Assembly (NCBI GenBank): GCA_025363755.1 | Contig: JANYLQ010000032.1 | Location: 62,001 to 126,000 of the forward strand | Source: Hyphomicrobiales bacterium | GTDB lineage: Bacteria > Pseudomonadota > Alphaproteobacteria > Rhizobiales > Aestuariivirgaceae | DNA: 64,000 bases | Direction: 5' to 3' | In this document: positions 1 through 7,237 of the stretch, one piece after another | Position numbering within the stretch: the first letter of the stretch is position 1 | How the letters are laid out: each line of letters begins with the position of its first letter | Made by a program: the position numbers and the translations under genes | Notes under the pieces: model-generated | Database searches by the model: none | Told to the model about the DNA's origin: nothing | What the model saw: only the letters and a program-made list of their open reading frames with translations

Positions 1-275
1 CCAATACTCTGCCCAACTCTTTCAGTTTTCCAAGCGGCCACACGATTTATGGCACGACTTTTTTTCTGGCAATTGCATTGATCGTAACGCCCAGCATAAA
101 AGGCTCAAGTCGAATTGTGGTTTGGTTTATTGCTGTGTTGTTGGCGTTGCTCGTTGGAGCATCGCGTATATTCTTGGGGGTGCATTATTTTTCTGATGTG
201 GTGGGCGGATATCTTGTTGCGGGCTTTTGGCTGACGCAAAGTTGGAACTTCTCAAAGAAATTATATCTTCAATAG
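1..275 (+). CDS. PAP2-family phosphatase, C-terminal part (gene starts before the window)
   Basis: The reading frame is open from position 3 to the stop at 273-275, so only the C-terminal 90 residues are visible. Two signature blocks of the PAP2 / type 2 phosphatidic acid phosphatase family are present: SFPSGHT near the start, and SRIFLGVHYFSDVVGG later, whose His is the expected nucleophile. Hydrophobic segments between and after them fit membrane helices. Family members remove phosphate from lipid phosphates such as phosphatidate or undecaprenyl pyrophosphate at the membrane. The exact substrate cannot be told from this fragment. Truncation is due to the window edge, not to damage. Confidence 0.85.
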   Translation, partial: NTLPNSFSFPSGHTIYGTTFFLAIALIVTPSIKGSSRIVVWFIAVLLALLVGASRIFLGVHYFSDVVGGYLVAGFWLTQSWNFSKKLYLQ

Positions 276-395
276 TTTTTTCGTTCTGAAGTCTCAAGTT
301 CTCGCAATTACTTTCGGCTATTGAACCATGCCTTGCGCTTTAAACCGTGATTTGATTTAACGATTAGCTCCCGCAGCATCAAAAAGAGGTACCCC

Positions 396-1778
396 ATGAC
401 AACCCATTTCGACGCCATCATCATTGGTTCTGGCCAAGCGGGGCCGTCACTTGCCGAGCGGCTTTCGAACGCGGGGCGCAAAGTTGCAATTATCGAACGC
501 GAAAATTTCGGCGGCACTTGTGTAAACAATGGCTGCGTTCCAACAAAGACCATGCTGGCCTCTGCTTATGCTGCCCATTTGGCGAGTCGCGCTTCAGAAT
601 ACGGCGTTGAAATTGAGGGGTCCATCAAGGTCGATATGGCACGCGTTATGGCCCGCAAAGATGCGATCGTTGAAAAATCGCGCAATGGTGTCGAAAATTG
701 GATGATGGGCTTAGAGAATGGAAAAGTTTACCGTGGGCATGCGCGGTTTACAGGCCCCAAAAGTGTCAGTGTCAATGAAGAGACTATTTCTGCCGATAAT
801 ATTTTCATTAATACGGGTGGTCGCGCGTTTGTGCCACCAATTCCTGGTGCCGACAAAATTCCATATCTTACCAATGCCTCGATGATGAGCGTTAATTTTC
901 TGCCTGAACATCTTGTGATCATCGGAGGCAGCTATATTGGGCTTGAGTTTGCACAAGCTTTCCGTCGATTTGGTTCGCGTGTGACGGTGATTGAAATGGC
1001 CGACCGTTTGATTGCGCGCGAAGATGATGATGTGTGTTTGGCCGTGCAAGACATCCTCGAAAAGGAGGGCATTGATGTGCGGCTCAACGCCAAAAATTTG
1101 TCGTTCGATAAGTCGGGCGATGTTATTCATGTGAATATTGAAAGCAAGACTGGAGCAGCGCGGATTGATTGCAGCCACGTGTTGATGGCCGTTGGACGGC
1201 AACCCAACACCGAAGATCTGGGGCTCGATAGAGCAGGCATTGCTACTGATGCGAAAGGCTTCATCATCGTTGATGATCAATGCCGCACCAATGTTGATGG
1301 TATATGGGCGATGGGCGATGTGAATGGTCGTGGCGCGTTCACGCACACGTCTTACAATGATTATGAGATTGTTGCGGCCAACTTGCTCGACAATGACCCG
1401 CGCCGGATTTCAGACCGCATCTCTTGCTACGGCCTGTTTGTTGATCCGCCTTTGGGCCGCGTGGGATTAAGCGAAAAAGAAGTGCGCGCCAAGGGCATCA
1501 AAGCGCTGGTTGCAAAGCGCATGATGACCTCAATCGGCAGAGCCCGTGAGCGCGGCGAAATCCAAGGTTTTATGAAAGTTATTGTGGATGCCGAGAGCAA
1601 AAAAATTCTGGGCGCGGCCATTCTTGGTATTGGTGGCGACGAAGTTGTGCATGCGTTTCTTGATATTATGGCAGTGGGTGCGCCCTATACGGCGATCTCG
1701 CGGACAATGCATATTCACCCCACTGTGTCAGAATATTTGCCAACAATTTTGCAGGATTTGAAGCCACTGGAAGCATAA
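396..1778 (+). CDS. FAD-dependent disulfide oxidoreductase, mercuric reductase / lipoamide dehydrogenase-like
   Basis: This is a 460-residue class I pyridine nucleotide-disulfide oxidoreductase. It has an N-terminal FAD-binding GSGQAG (residues 11-16), the redox-active pair C42 and C47 in GGTCVNNGCVPTK, a second NAD(P)-binding Rossmann motif GGSYIGLEF near residue 170, and the C-terminal HPTVSEY block that supplies the catalytic His/Glu of the partner subunit. The length is normal for the family. GAGG about 8 bases before the ATG supports the start. There is no MerA heavy-metal domain and no C-terminal Cys pair, so true mercuric reductase activity is unlikely, and no dehydrogenase-complex genes lie nearby. 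The physiological disulfide substrate is unknown. Confidence 0.85.
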   Translation: MTTHFDAIIIGSGQAGPSLAERLSNAGRKVAIIERENFGGTCVNNGCVPTKTMLASAYAAHLASRASEYGVEIEGSIKVDMARVMARKDAIVEKSRNGVENWMMGLENGKVYRGHARFTGPKSVSVNEETISADNIFINTGGRAFVPPIPGADKIPYLTNASMMSVNFLPEHLVIIGGSYIGLEFAQAFRRFGSRVTVIEMADRLIAREDDDVCLAVQDILEKEGIDVRLNAKNLSFDKSGDVIHVNIESKTGAARIDCSHVLMAVGRQPNTEDLGLDRAGIATDAKGFIIVDDQCRTNVDGIWAMGDVNGRGAFTHTSYNDYEIVAANLLDNDPRRISDRISCYGLFVDPPLGRVGLSEKEVRAKGIKALVAKRMMTSIGRARERGEIQGFMKVIVDAESKKILGAAILGIGGDEVVHAFLDIMAVGAPYTAISRTMHIHPTVSEYLPTILQDLKPLEA

Positions 1779-1893
1779 TACTGGCGTCCTCTACTGCGTA
1801 GCGGGAGAGGAAAGAGGCCTGTTGCAAAACAACGGGATAGGTGAGGGGTCATGGACGAGAGGTCGCATTTCAATAACTCGAATAATTAGTGGG

Positions 1894-1922
1894 GTGCAGT
1901 CCAAGGGTGTCACCGTAACCCC
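1894..1922 (+). repeat. 30-bp repeat, left copy (GTGCAG..TGTCACCGTAACCCC)
   Basis: This direct repeat is nearly identical to 4283-4312: one base is missing and one is substituted over 30 positions. It carries an internal inverted repeat, GGGT..ACCC around GTCACCGTA. The two copies have the same orientation and bracket the DUF6492 and GT4 genes. The core TGTCACCGTAA recurs at 61425-61435 on the other strand. The nature of the element is not known. Confidence 0.6.
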
Positions 1923-1941
1923 GTGCCACAGCTTAATCGAT

Positions 1942-2811
1942 TTATTGCCTCAGCCGAATGGCTTGTTGGAGCTCATCTGCGTAAGCTTCGATCGGAATGC
2001 CGATCAAGGATTGGATGCAAACCGCCACCTGTTCAGGATCCAAACTGGAACAGAAATCGGCGATGTCCGTGGTCTTGGCCGTTTCCTTCGTCCACAGGGT
2101 TTTGCAATAGATGGTGTTATCTTCGTAGAGATGCGGATTTGATTTCTGGATGTAGTTTACAAATAAAATATAGAGCACGTATTCAGCGAACATGATCTTG
2201 GACCCGATGGCTTCGTGCCATGGCTTCTTGTGCAATTTGGAAATATAGTCTTGCATTGCAACAACCGTTGCGCGATGCCAAGTTACAAATTGATCTTCAG
2301 AGACGCACCTTGTTGCTTCATGGGCAGATAAACCCAACAATTTAAGGCTGGTGCTGTTCATTTTATTGTCAGAATGCAGTGGAGATTCCACCGAACTGAA
2401 TCTTATTTTACCCTCACGTGAAAATGTTTGGATATCGAATGGCTTGAGAAAAAAAATGTCGGAATCTAAAAACATCATGGCTTCTTGCTTTACATAAGAC
2501 GCCATCATAATTTTTACAAATTGCTGCATCTGCCATCCGAAAATAGGGCCATGACGCCAAGACCACCAAAGCCGCCCCAGCCGCATGAAAGGCACTTTGC
2601 CCACATAACACATACCCCACGGTAATATATCAGCTCTATTGACGACTGTGCGCTGCGGCCCTGCCAGAGACGCAAAGAGCGGAATGTCCACCGGATCGAC
2701 CACGACATAGTGATGCCAAGGCCCGCTCAAAAAAACATCCATACTGCGGCACAGAAGTTTGCAACGTTCAAGATCAAGATTATAGCTCGGCGTTATAACT
2801 GCCCAATTCAT
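1942..2811 (-). CDS. DUF6492-type glycosyltransferase-like protein
   Basis: The protein has 289 residues and starts MNWAVITPSYNLD, a start typical of nucleotide-sugar-dependent GT-A enzymes. A DSD motif in MMFLDSDIFFLKP (about residues 113-125) resembles the DxD metal/nucleotide-sugar site, and a WH/SEDQF region follows. It matches my recollection of the DUF6492 family, which is often found in capsule and polysaccharide loci. No signal peptide or membrane segment is apparent. It is divergent from the GT4 gene at 2953, with 141 bases between the starts, so the two may share a control region. The acceptor and sugar are unknown. The ATG at 2811 is the only good in-frame start. Confidence 0.6.
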   Translation of the reverse strand: MNWAVITPSYNLDLERCKLLCRSMDVFLSGPWHHYVVVDPVDIPLFASLAGPQRTVVNRADILPWGMCYVGKVPFMRLGRLWWSWRHGPIFGWQMQQFVKIMMASYVKQEAMMFLDSDIFFLKPFDIQTFSREGKIRFSSVESPLHSDNKMNSTSLKLLGLSAHEATRCVSEDQFVTWHRATVVAMQDYISKLHKKPWHEAIGSKIMFAEYVLYILFVNYIQKSNPHLYEDNTIYCKTLWTKETAKTTDIADFCSSLDPEQVAVCIQSLIGIPIEAYADELQQAIRLRQ

Positions 2812-2952
2812 TTATCGCTGGTTCCATGCAAATAACGGAAGCCATAGTAGCTGGCTTCTCGCGATGCAATAATATTCACGAATTACTGGCCTCTTTCCAG
2901 CCAAATTGAGTAGTGTATTGCAATGCAAGGCGGGCATGATTAAGCGATTGAT

Positions 2953-4110
2953 ATGATCTATGTTGACTGTTCTCAGTTGTCGCGTTTTGTCCGTAATGGG
3001 AAGCCTGTCTCCGGCATCCAAAGGTTGACTTTGAACAGTGTTGTGGGTTTGCATGAGTTGCTCGGTGAAGAGCAGATCAAAACACTGGTCTTTGACGAAG
3101 AGAGCGCCACGTTTCATTGCATTTCGGTTGACGGACTTTTTACTGGAGACAAGGGCAAACCTGCGGTATTTCGCATGGAGGATCGCCTACTCTTCATGGA
3201 ATGGTATTGGAACCAAGCGGCGTTTGAGGCTGGCTTGAAGGCGGGGAAAAGTGTCCGCGCCAAACATTTCAGATTCATCCATGACGTCATCCCCGTGGCG
3301 CGGCCAGAGTTTGTGAGGCCAGCGAACACGCGCCGTTTTCGCGCCAACACCGAACTGGCATTGGCTGCTGCGGATGTAATCTTGACGAATTCTGATTTCA
3401 GCAAACAGGACATTCTCAAGCATTTTCCGATTTCAAAATCACGGCCCATCGCAGTTTTGAAATTGGCGCATGAGTTTGCAGTAATTGATACTCGCGGCAA
3501 AATTATAAAGGCAGGACCAACGGTAAAATTTTTAAAGTCTGATCTGAAGATAAAAGTTGCTTCACTCGCAGACCAAAAATTTGTGCTGATGGTAGGAACT
3601 TTGGAAGAGCGGAAGAACACGCTGCTTGCCGTAAAAGTTTGGCAGCGCCTATACCGCAAACATGGTTCAAAGTTGCCCAAGCTCGTTCTGGTCGGATTCC
3701 ATAGCGCACATAGTCTGCCCTACACAGCTTCGTTGATTTTAAGAACGGCTTTGAGCCAAAATATTCTTCACCTCAGCAATTGCAGCGACACGGAACTTGC
3801 TTGGCTTTATCAACAAAGCCTGTTTTCAATTTATATTAGCCAATATGAAGGCTGGGGCCTGTCAATTGGAGAAAGTCTTTGGTTCGGCAAGCCAGTCGTA
3901 TCGCAGAGTAATTCATCGTTGCCGGAAGTAGGCGGCGAGCTTGTGGATATGGTGGATGGTGAGGATCTAAAAAGACTAGAGAGACACTTTGAGCGACTGA
4001 GTTTTGATGTCGAGTATAGGAACCGGAGAAGCGCCTCAATAGCATCCGCCCCATTGCGTAATTGGAAGCAGTTTGCAGAACGGCTCGCACAAAATTTAAC
4101 CAACGCGTAA
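2953..4110 (+). CDS. GT4-family glycosyltransferase
   Basis: A 385-residue GT-B type glycosyltransferase. The C-terminal nucleotide-sugar-binding half is clear: the block KFVLMVGTLEERKN at about residues 208-221 starts the second Rossmann-like domain, and YEGWGLSIGESLWFGKPVV at about residues 297-315 is the E-x7-E signature of retaining GT4 enzymes. It is followed by SLPEVGG. The N-terminal half (MIYVDCSQLSRFVRNGKPVSGIQR) looks like mannosyl/rhamnosyl transferases of O-antigen loci. With the divergent DUF6492 gene it forms a two-gene glycan module. No transporter or polymerase genes are near, so the glycan is undefined. Confidence 0.8.
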   Translation: MIYVDCSQLSRFVRNGKPVSGIQRLTLNSVVGLHELLGEEQIKTLVFDEESATFHCISVDGLFTGDKGKPAVFRMEDRLLFMEWYWNQAAFEAGLKAGKSVRAKHFRFIHDVIPVARPEFVRPANTRRFRANTELALAAADVILTNSDFSKQDILKHFPISKSRPIAVLKLAHEFAVIDTRGKIIKAGPTVKFLKSDLKIKVASLADQKFVLMVGTLEERKNTLLAVKVWQRLYRKHGSKLPKLVLVGFHSAHSLPYTASLILRTALSQNILHLSNCSDTELAWLYQQSLFSIYISQYEGWGLSIGESLWFGKPVVSQSNSSLPEVGGELVDMVDGEDLKRLERHFERLSFDVEYRNRRSASIASAPLRNWKQFAERLAQNLTNA

Positions 4111-4438
4111 AAATCTAAAGCTCAGCTTATGGATCAAAAACATGACCCAAGCGAAAGATGCTGGCCCTCCTGTTAAGGACGAAGGCTCTCAACAATAACG
4201 TGGCGCGGTCCAAAAAGGGAAAAGTCTTTGTAGATTACCGTCAGATACTCTGTCACAGAAATTACCGTGTCTCAATTATGGAGTGCAGACCAAGGGGTGT
4301 CACCGTAACCCCATGTACGGATCTCGCGTCCCAAAATGAGACTCTTTTTAACGCTCCGTTAAAGACTCCTCGTGATTTTACCTTTAATTTATGCTAATCT
4401 GACGCCAAGGGGCTGATATCCGTGTAGGAGTAAAAAAA
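4111..4438. other. 328-bp intergenic region between the GT4 gene and a small secreted protein
   Basis: No convincing coding sequence was seen. The region holds the right copy of the 30-bp repeat (4283-4312) and, just before the next gene, a purine-rich ribosome binding site (AGGAG at 4426-4430). Short partial echoes of the repeat core, such as ATTACCGTGTC at 4261-4271, precede the repeat. Confidence 0.5.
4283..4312 (+). repeat. 30-bp repeat, right copy
   Basis: Direct repeat partner of 1894-1922, in the same orientation and 2.4 kb downstream. It contains GGGGT and ACCCC arms around GTCACCGTA, so single strands could form a short hairpin. Confidence 0.6.
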
Positions 4439-4867
4439 ATGAATCGGGCAATGACCTTAAAGATTTTAATGGGGGTTGCGGCGTTATCGGCAATTACGAC
4501 AATCAATTTTCAACCTCAATCGGCCGCGGCTTTCTCTATAAAGGCCTGCTTGAAGGGGCATTCATTGCTTGAATGCCAATGCGAGCGCGCCATCGATATT
4601 GGAACAACGGCAGCATTGAAGAGGTTTGTTGACATCTATGGCCGCACAAATACTGCGTGTAATGCCGAAGCTTCGACCCTGAAAATAAAAGTACCTGCCA
4701 AACCGACACCGGCAGCTGTTGTGGCGGCCAAGAATAATAATGGTCTAGGAAACGGCAATGAAGGCAACTGCACTGGCTCTGGTTGCAGTGATTCATCCAA
4801 CCCGGGCAATGGCGGCACTTCTGGCGGTGGCTCGACAGGTGGCGGCAAAGGCGGCGGCAAGAAGTAA
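4439..4867 (+). CDS. Small exported protein with Gly/Asn/Ser-rich tail
   Basis: A 142-residue protein of unknown function. Residues 1-33 form a Sec signal peptide (MNRAMTLKILMGVAALSAITT, hydrophobic core, then AAA before FSIKAC). The mature part has four Cys (KACLKGH, ECQCER, TACNAE) in a small conserved-looking domain. From about residue 95 to the end it turns into a low-complexity tail rich in Gly, Asn and Ser, with two more Cys (NCTGSGC) and a basic GGGKGGGKK end. AGGAG lies 8 bases before the ATG. Tails of this kind are common on secreted alphaproteobacterial proteins. A periplasmic or surface location is inferred. Confidence 0.7.
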   Translation: MNRAMTLKILMGVAALSAITTINFQPQSAAAFSIKACLKGHSLLECQCERAIDIGTTAALKRFVDIYGRTNTACNAEASTLKIKVPAKPTPAAVVAAKNNNGLGNGNEGNCTGSGCSDSSNPGNGGTSGGGSTGGGKGGGKK

Positions 4868-4990
4868 TATCTTGCTAAATTGACGACTACGAAATCAAAC
4901 AAGCAGACGACAGTGACAGGCCAACACTGTTATGTCCGGTTGCCTTAATGGAGCGACGACTTTCGTCAGTGCTTGTCAGTCAGACCTGAT

Positions 4991-5455
4991 TCACGTTGCG
5001 GATTTCGCCTGTGTGGCACAAGGTTTCAGAAAGCGGCTGGCGTAGGCATAATCCATCGTTATCAGTTCGGTGCTCAAGCCATGATTAGTCTTGATCCAAG
5101 ATCTAACCCAAGGTGGATATTTCATCAGCAGGATGCGCGTCGCATCTTGCACCGTTTGCGCGTCGTCAGCGATGGGGAGATGGAACCTGAAATAGGCGTC
5201 CTGCGTCAGGCAGAGCTGGCTTGGTGGAAGCCCAAGATAAAGCGTACAGGCAGAGTCACAGCGTCCGATGAATTGAAGCTGCGTGTGGCTCTCGCGGAAC
5301 TGAACTTGCTTCAGAAGGTATTGAATAATTTCGCCGCCCGAGTCTTCGGCAATTTGAACTGATGCTGGCTTTACGGGTGGTGACACGGATGCCGCTTCGG
5401 CACTTGTCAGGGTGACTAACGCACAGGCTAGGCCTGCTAATTTCCTGATTGACAC
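4991..5455 (-). CDS. Exported protein of unknown function, ClpP/periplasmic-hydrolase-like
   Basis: I chose the GTG at 5455 because GGGAG sits 9 bases upstream and translation then begins with a normal signal peptide (basic SIRK, hydrophobic LAGLACALVTL, cleavage near SAEA). The protein has 154 residues. The mature region contains GRCDSACTLYLGLPPSQLCL followed by YFRFHLP. This resembles, from memory, the small periplasmic proteins related to the ClpP/crotonase fold, where a Ser after a Cys-rich turn may be nucleophilic (DSAC). It lies downstream of, and in the same direction as, the promoter at 6034-6062, with a damaged small gene between. The function is unknown. Confidence 0.55.
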   Translation of the reverse strand: MSIRKLAGLACALVTLTSAEAASVSPPVKPASVQIAEDSGGEIIQYLLKQVQFRESHTQLQFIGRCDSACTLYLGLPPSQLCLTQDAYFRFHLPIADDAQTVQDATRILLMKYPPWVRSWIKTNHGLSTELITMDYAYASRFLKPCATQAKSAT

Positions 5456-5575
5456 AACAAACAACTCCCAAGCCCTCACGCTGTGGAAAAGCGTTGCTTG
5501 AAAGTAGCATTGGAGCGGTAAAGAATAGTTCAACGAGATTGGTCAATTGATAACAATTGGCACGGTGCTTCGTGC

Positions 5576-5804
5576 TCAGGCTCCGACAAAGGCAATAAAC
5601 GCGACTAAGAAGCGTTTACGGATATCGGTTTTCTCGTTGAGAACTTCGCCGCTCGGTTCTGCGATGGTGAGCGAGATAGGGAACAGGAATTACGATGAAG
5701 CGGTGGACGATGCCCGCATACGGCATGTGGTGGGCCAAGATGAGTCTGTTGAAATAACCAATGGAAACGCCGACCAACATGATGAAGATTATAACAAACG
5801 ACAC
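5576..5804 (-). pseudogene. Small membrane protein gene, apparently frameshifted
   Basis: The start is GTG at 5804, with GGGAG 11 bases upstream. It gives a hydrophobic N-terminus (SFVIIFIMLVGVSIGYF) and continues as HHMPYAGIVHRFIVI. The same frame then turns into a basic, low-quality tail (HHRRTERRSSQRENRYP) ending at 5616. In another frame, opening just after that point, the sequence reads LFPISLTIAEPSG and ends KRFLVAFIAFVGA with a stop at 5576-5578, a plausible second membrane helix. One indel near 5690 would join the halves into a protein of about 75 residues. This is inferred from reading-frame character only. It could also be a sequencing error or an intact 68-codon gene. Confidence 0.35.
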
Positions 5805-6033
5805 GAATACACGATCTCCCAATTGGTCTTGAGGAATGATAACGCGGCAAATATCTCAATTTTGAAGTTTGACCACGGTGACAGCTCACAAAATTCTTAG
5901 GAATATCATTTAAAACAATTGATTAGAATATTTCTATCGCACCTCACCCCAACGTCGTCTTCCTGATGGGCTCAAGACTGTTGTTGAAAATGGGGAAGCT
6001 CCTGAATGGTGATCCATTTGTGGAGTATGGCAA

Positions 6034-6062
6034 GATATAGCAACTTCACCGTACGCTGTCAA
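6034..6062 (-). promoter_or_regulatory. Sigma-70 promoter in module A
   Basis: On the minus strand a perfect -35 TTGACA (6062-6057) is followed after exactly 17 bases by TATATC (6039-6034). The same hexamers and spacing, with TACATC as -10, occur in copy B, and the bases next to TTGACA (AGCTTGACAGCGTACGGTG) are identical. It points away from rpoH, toward the small genes at 5.8-5.0 kb, or drives a short RNA. Confidence 0.7.
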
Positions 6063-6140
6063 GCTAAAAATCCTATTAAATGCTAAAAAATCATAACCTA
6101 TTGAAATCCCGCCAAAACTTCGAACGCGCTAAAAACGCAA

Positions 6141-6166
6141 AAGGCCGGATGTTTCCATCCGGCCTT
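6141..6166 (-). terminator. Rho-independent terminator after rpoH
   Basis: Perfect 11-bp stem AAGGCCGGATG / CATCCGGCCTT with a 4-base loop. In the minus-strand direction it is followed by TTTTGCGTTTTT. It lies 35 bases past the rpoH stop. The stem differs from its duplicate at 61696-61721 by compensated base pairs. Confidence 0.85.
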
Positions 6167-6201
6167 AATTACGCAAACTCACTTAAACTAACGGTCTTAC
6201 C

Positions 6202-7131
6202 TTAAGCTCCAGCCCCCGCTAGCAGCGGTGTGCCTTTGGGCAGCATCGCTTTCTGGGCGGCATTCTTCACAGCTTTCTGCAGCTTCTCAAATGCGCGCAC
6301 TTCAATCTGCCTAATGCGTTCGCGGCTCACGTTGAATTCCTTGGACAGGTCATCAAGAGTTGATGGTTCATCCTGAAGTTTGCGGGCTTCGATGACACGG
6401 CGTTCACGGTCGTTCAGTTTGCTCAGGGCTTCACCGAGCAGGCCGTGGCGCATTTCGGATTCTTGGGCGTCAACCAGCACAGTCTCTTGTGTGTCGCTGT
6501 GATCAACCAGAAAATCCTGCCATTCGCCTTCGCCGTCAGCATCATTGCGCAAAGGCGCATTGAGAGATGTGTCGCCACCCATACGGCGGTTCATCGAGAT
6601 CACGTCTTTCTCGTCCACGCCAAGGGTCTTGGCGATGTATTTGACTTGATCTGGTTTCAGATCACCTTCATCGAGAGCTTGGATTTTACTTTTGATGCGG
6701 CGCAGATTGAAGAACAGTTTCTTCTGGCTTGCAGTCGTACCAATTTTTACTAGCGACCATGAGCGCAACACATATTCTTGGATCGAAGCTTTGATCCACC
6801 ACATGGCGTAAGTTGCCAGTTTGAAGCCTTTGTCGGGCTCAAATTTCTTAACGGCTTGCATCAGGCCAATATTGCCTTCCTGGATCACTTCGCCCACCGG
6901 CAGGCCATAACCCCTATAACCCATGGCGATTTTGGCCACTAACCGAAGATGGCTGGTGATGAGTTTGTGCGCAGCTTGGGTGTCACCATGCTCTTTCCAG
7001 CTCTTGCCGAGCATATATTCTTCCTCAGGCGCCAACATCGGGAATTTGCGGATTTCTTGCAAATACCGGTTAAGGCTGCCATCAGCACCAGAAATCATAG
7101 GTAAATTCATTGACTTAGCCAATTTTTCCAT
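6202..7131 (-). CDS. rpoH: RNA polymerase heat-shock sigma factor RpoH (sigma-32)
   Basis: About 309 residues. Region 1.2/2.1 begins with LNRYLQEIRKFPMLAPEEE. Region 2.4 carries ATYAMWWIKASIQEYVLRSWSLVK, with the QEY..RSW pattern typical of sigma-32, and the RpoH box region (FFNLRR) follows. Region 4.2 is a helix-turn-helix (LSKEFNVSRERIRQIEVRAFEKL). It directs core polymerase to heat-shock promoters. It lies downstream of rluD in the same direction, a gene order I recall from many alphaproteobacteria. Two ATGs are possible, 7131 and 7110; homologues' N-termini fit 7110 slightly better, and neither has a strong ribosome site. A longer GTG version from 7200 lacks a ribosome site and is rejected. 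Confidence 0.9.
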   Translation of the reverse strand: MEKLAKSMNLPMISGADGSLNRYLQEIRKFPMLAPEEEYMLGKSWKEHGDTQAAHKLITSHLRLVAKIAMGYRGYGLPVGEVIQEGNIGLMQAVKKFEPDKGFKLATYAMWWIKASIQEYVLRSWSLVKIGTTASQKKLFFNLRRIKSKIQALDEGDLKPDQVKYIAKTLGVDEKDVISMNRRMGGDTSLNAPLRNDADGEGEWQDFLVDHSDTQETVLVDAQESEMRHGLLGEALSKLNDRERRVIEARKLQDEPSTLDDLSKEFNVSRERIRQIEVRAFEKLQKAVKNAAQKAMLPKGTPLLAGAGA

Positions 7132-7167
7132 CCTTTTCGGCCGTCTTTTGGCGGCCCCGCTGCAACA

Positions 7168-7190
7168 GATATAGGGTGCGCTTTCAAAAT
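7168..7190 (-). promoter_or_regulatory. Possible heat-shock type promoter of rpoH
   Basis: On the minus strand CCTATATC (7175-7168) lies about 37 bases before the ATG at 7131, with a CTTTT stretch roughly 18 bases upstream. The -10 resembles the alphaproteobacterial sigma-32 form (CCTATAT), but the -35 is poor. This is a tentative reading. Confidence 0.25.
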
Positions 7191-7237
7191 TAAAAGACAC
7201 TTTTATTGTTGCAGATTAGTAAATGTTGTTACGACGC

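Larger units (their letters stand above)
5875..6195 (-). repeat. Duplicated intergenic module, copy A (downstream of rpoH)
   Basis: The stretch 5947-6195 aligns along its whole length with 61501-61753, roughly 75-80% identical by eye. In minus-strand order it contains a terminator hairpin, an AT-rich linker, a TTGACA-17-TATATC promoter, a conserved leader of about 90 bases (ACTCCACAAATGG, then TTTTCAACAACAG and TCTTGAGCCCATCA), an AT-rich stretch of 66 bases and the 9-mer TGTCACCGT (5875-5883). Copy B has the same parts in the same order with nearly the same spacing. Confidence 0.75.

Noticed and set aside
711-1346. 211-codon open frame on the minus strand
   Set aside because: It is antisense to the flavin oxidoreductase, whose motifs are complete. 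The composition (many His and Asn) is that of a shadow frame.
396-1778. Mercury-resistance operon
   Set aside because: The oxidoreductase lacks the MerA N-terminal domain and C-terminal Cys pair, and no merR, merT or merP is nearby.
1822-2142. 106-codon plus-strand frame before the DUF6492 gene
   Set aside because: It overlaps the 3' third of the well-supported minus-strand gene and includes the 30-bp repeat; no ribosome site or family motif.
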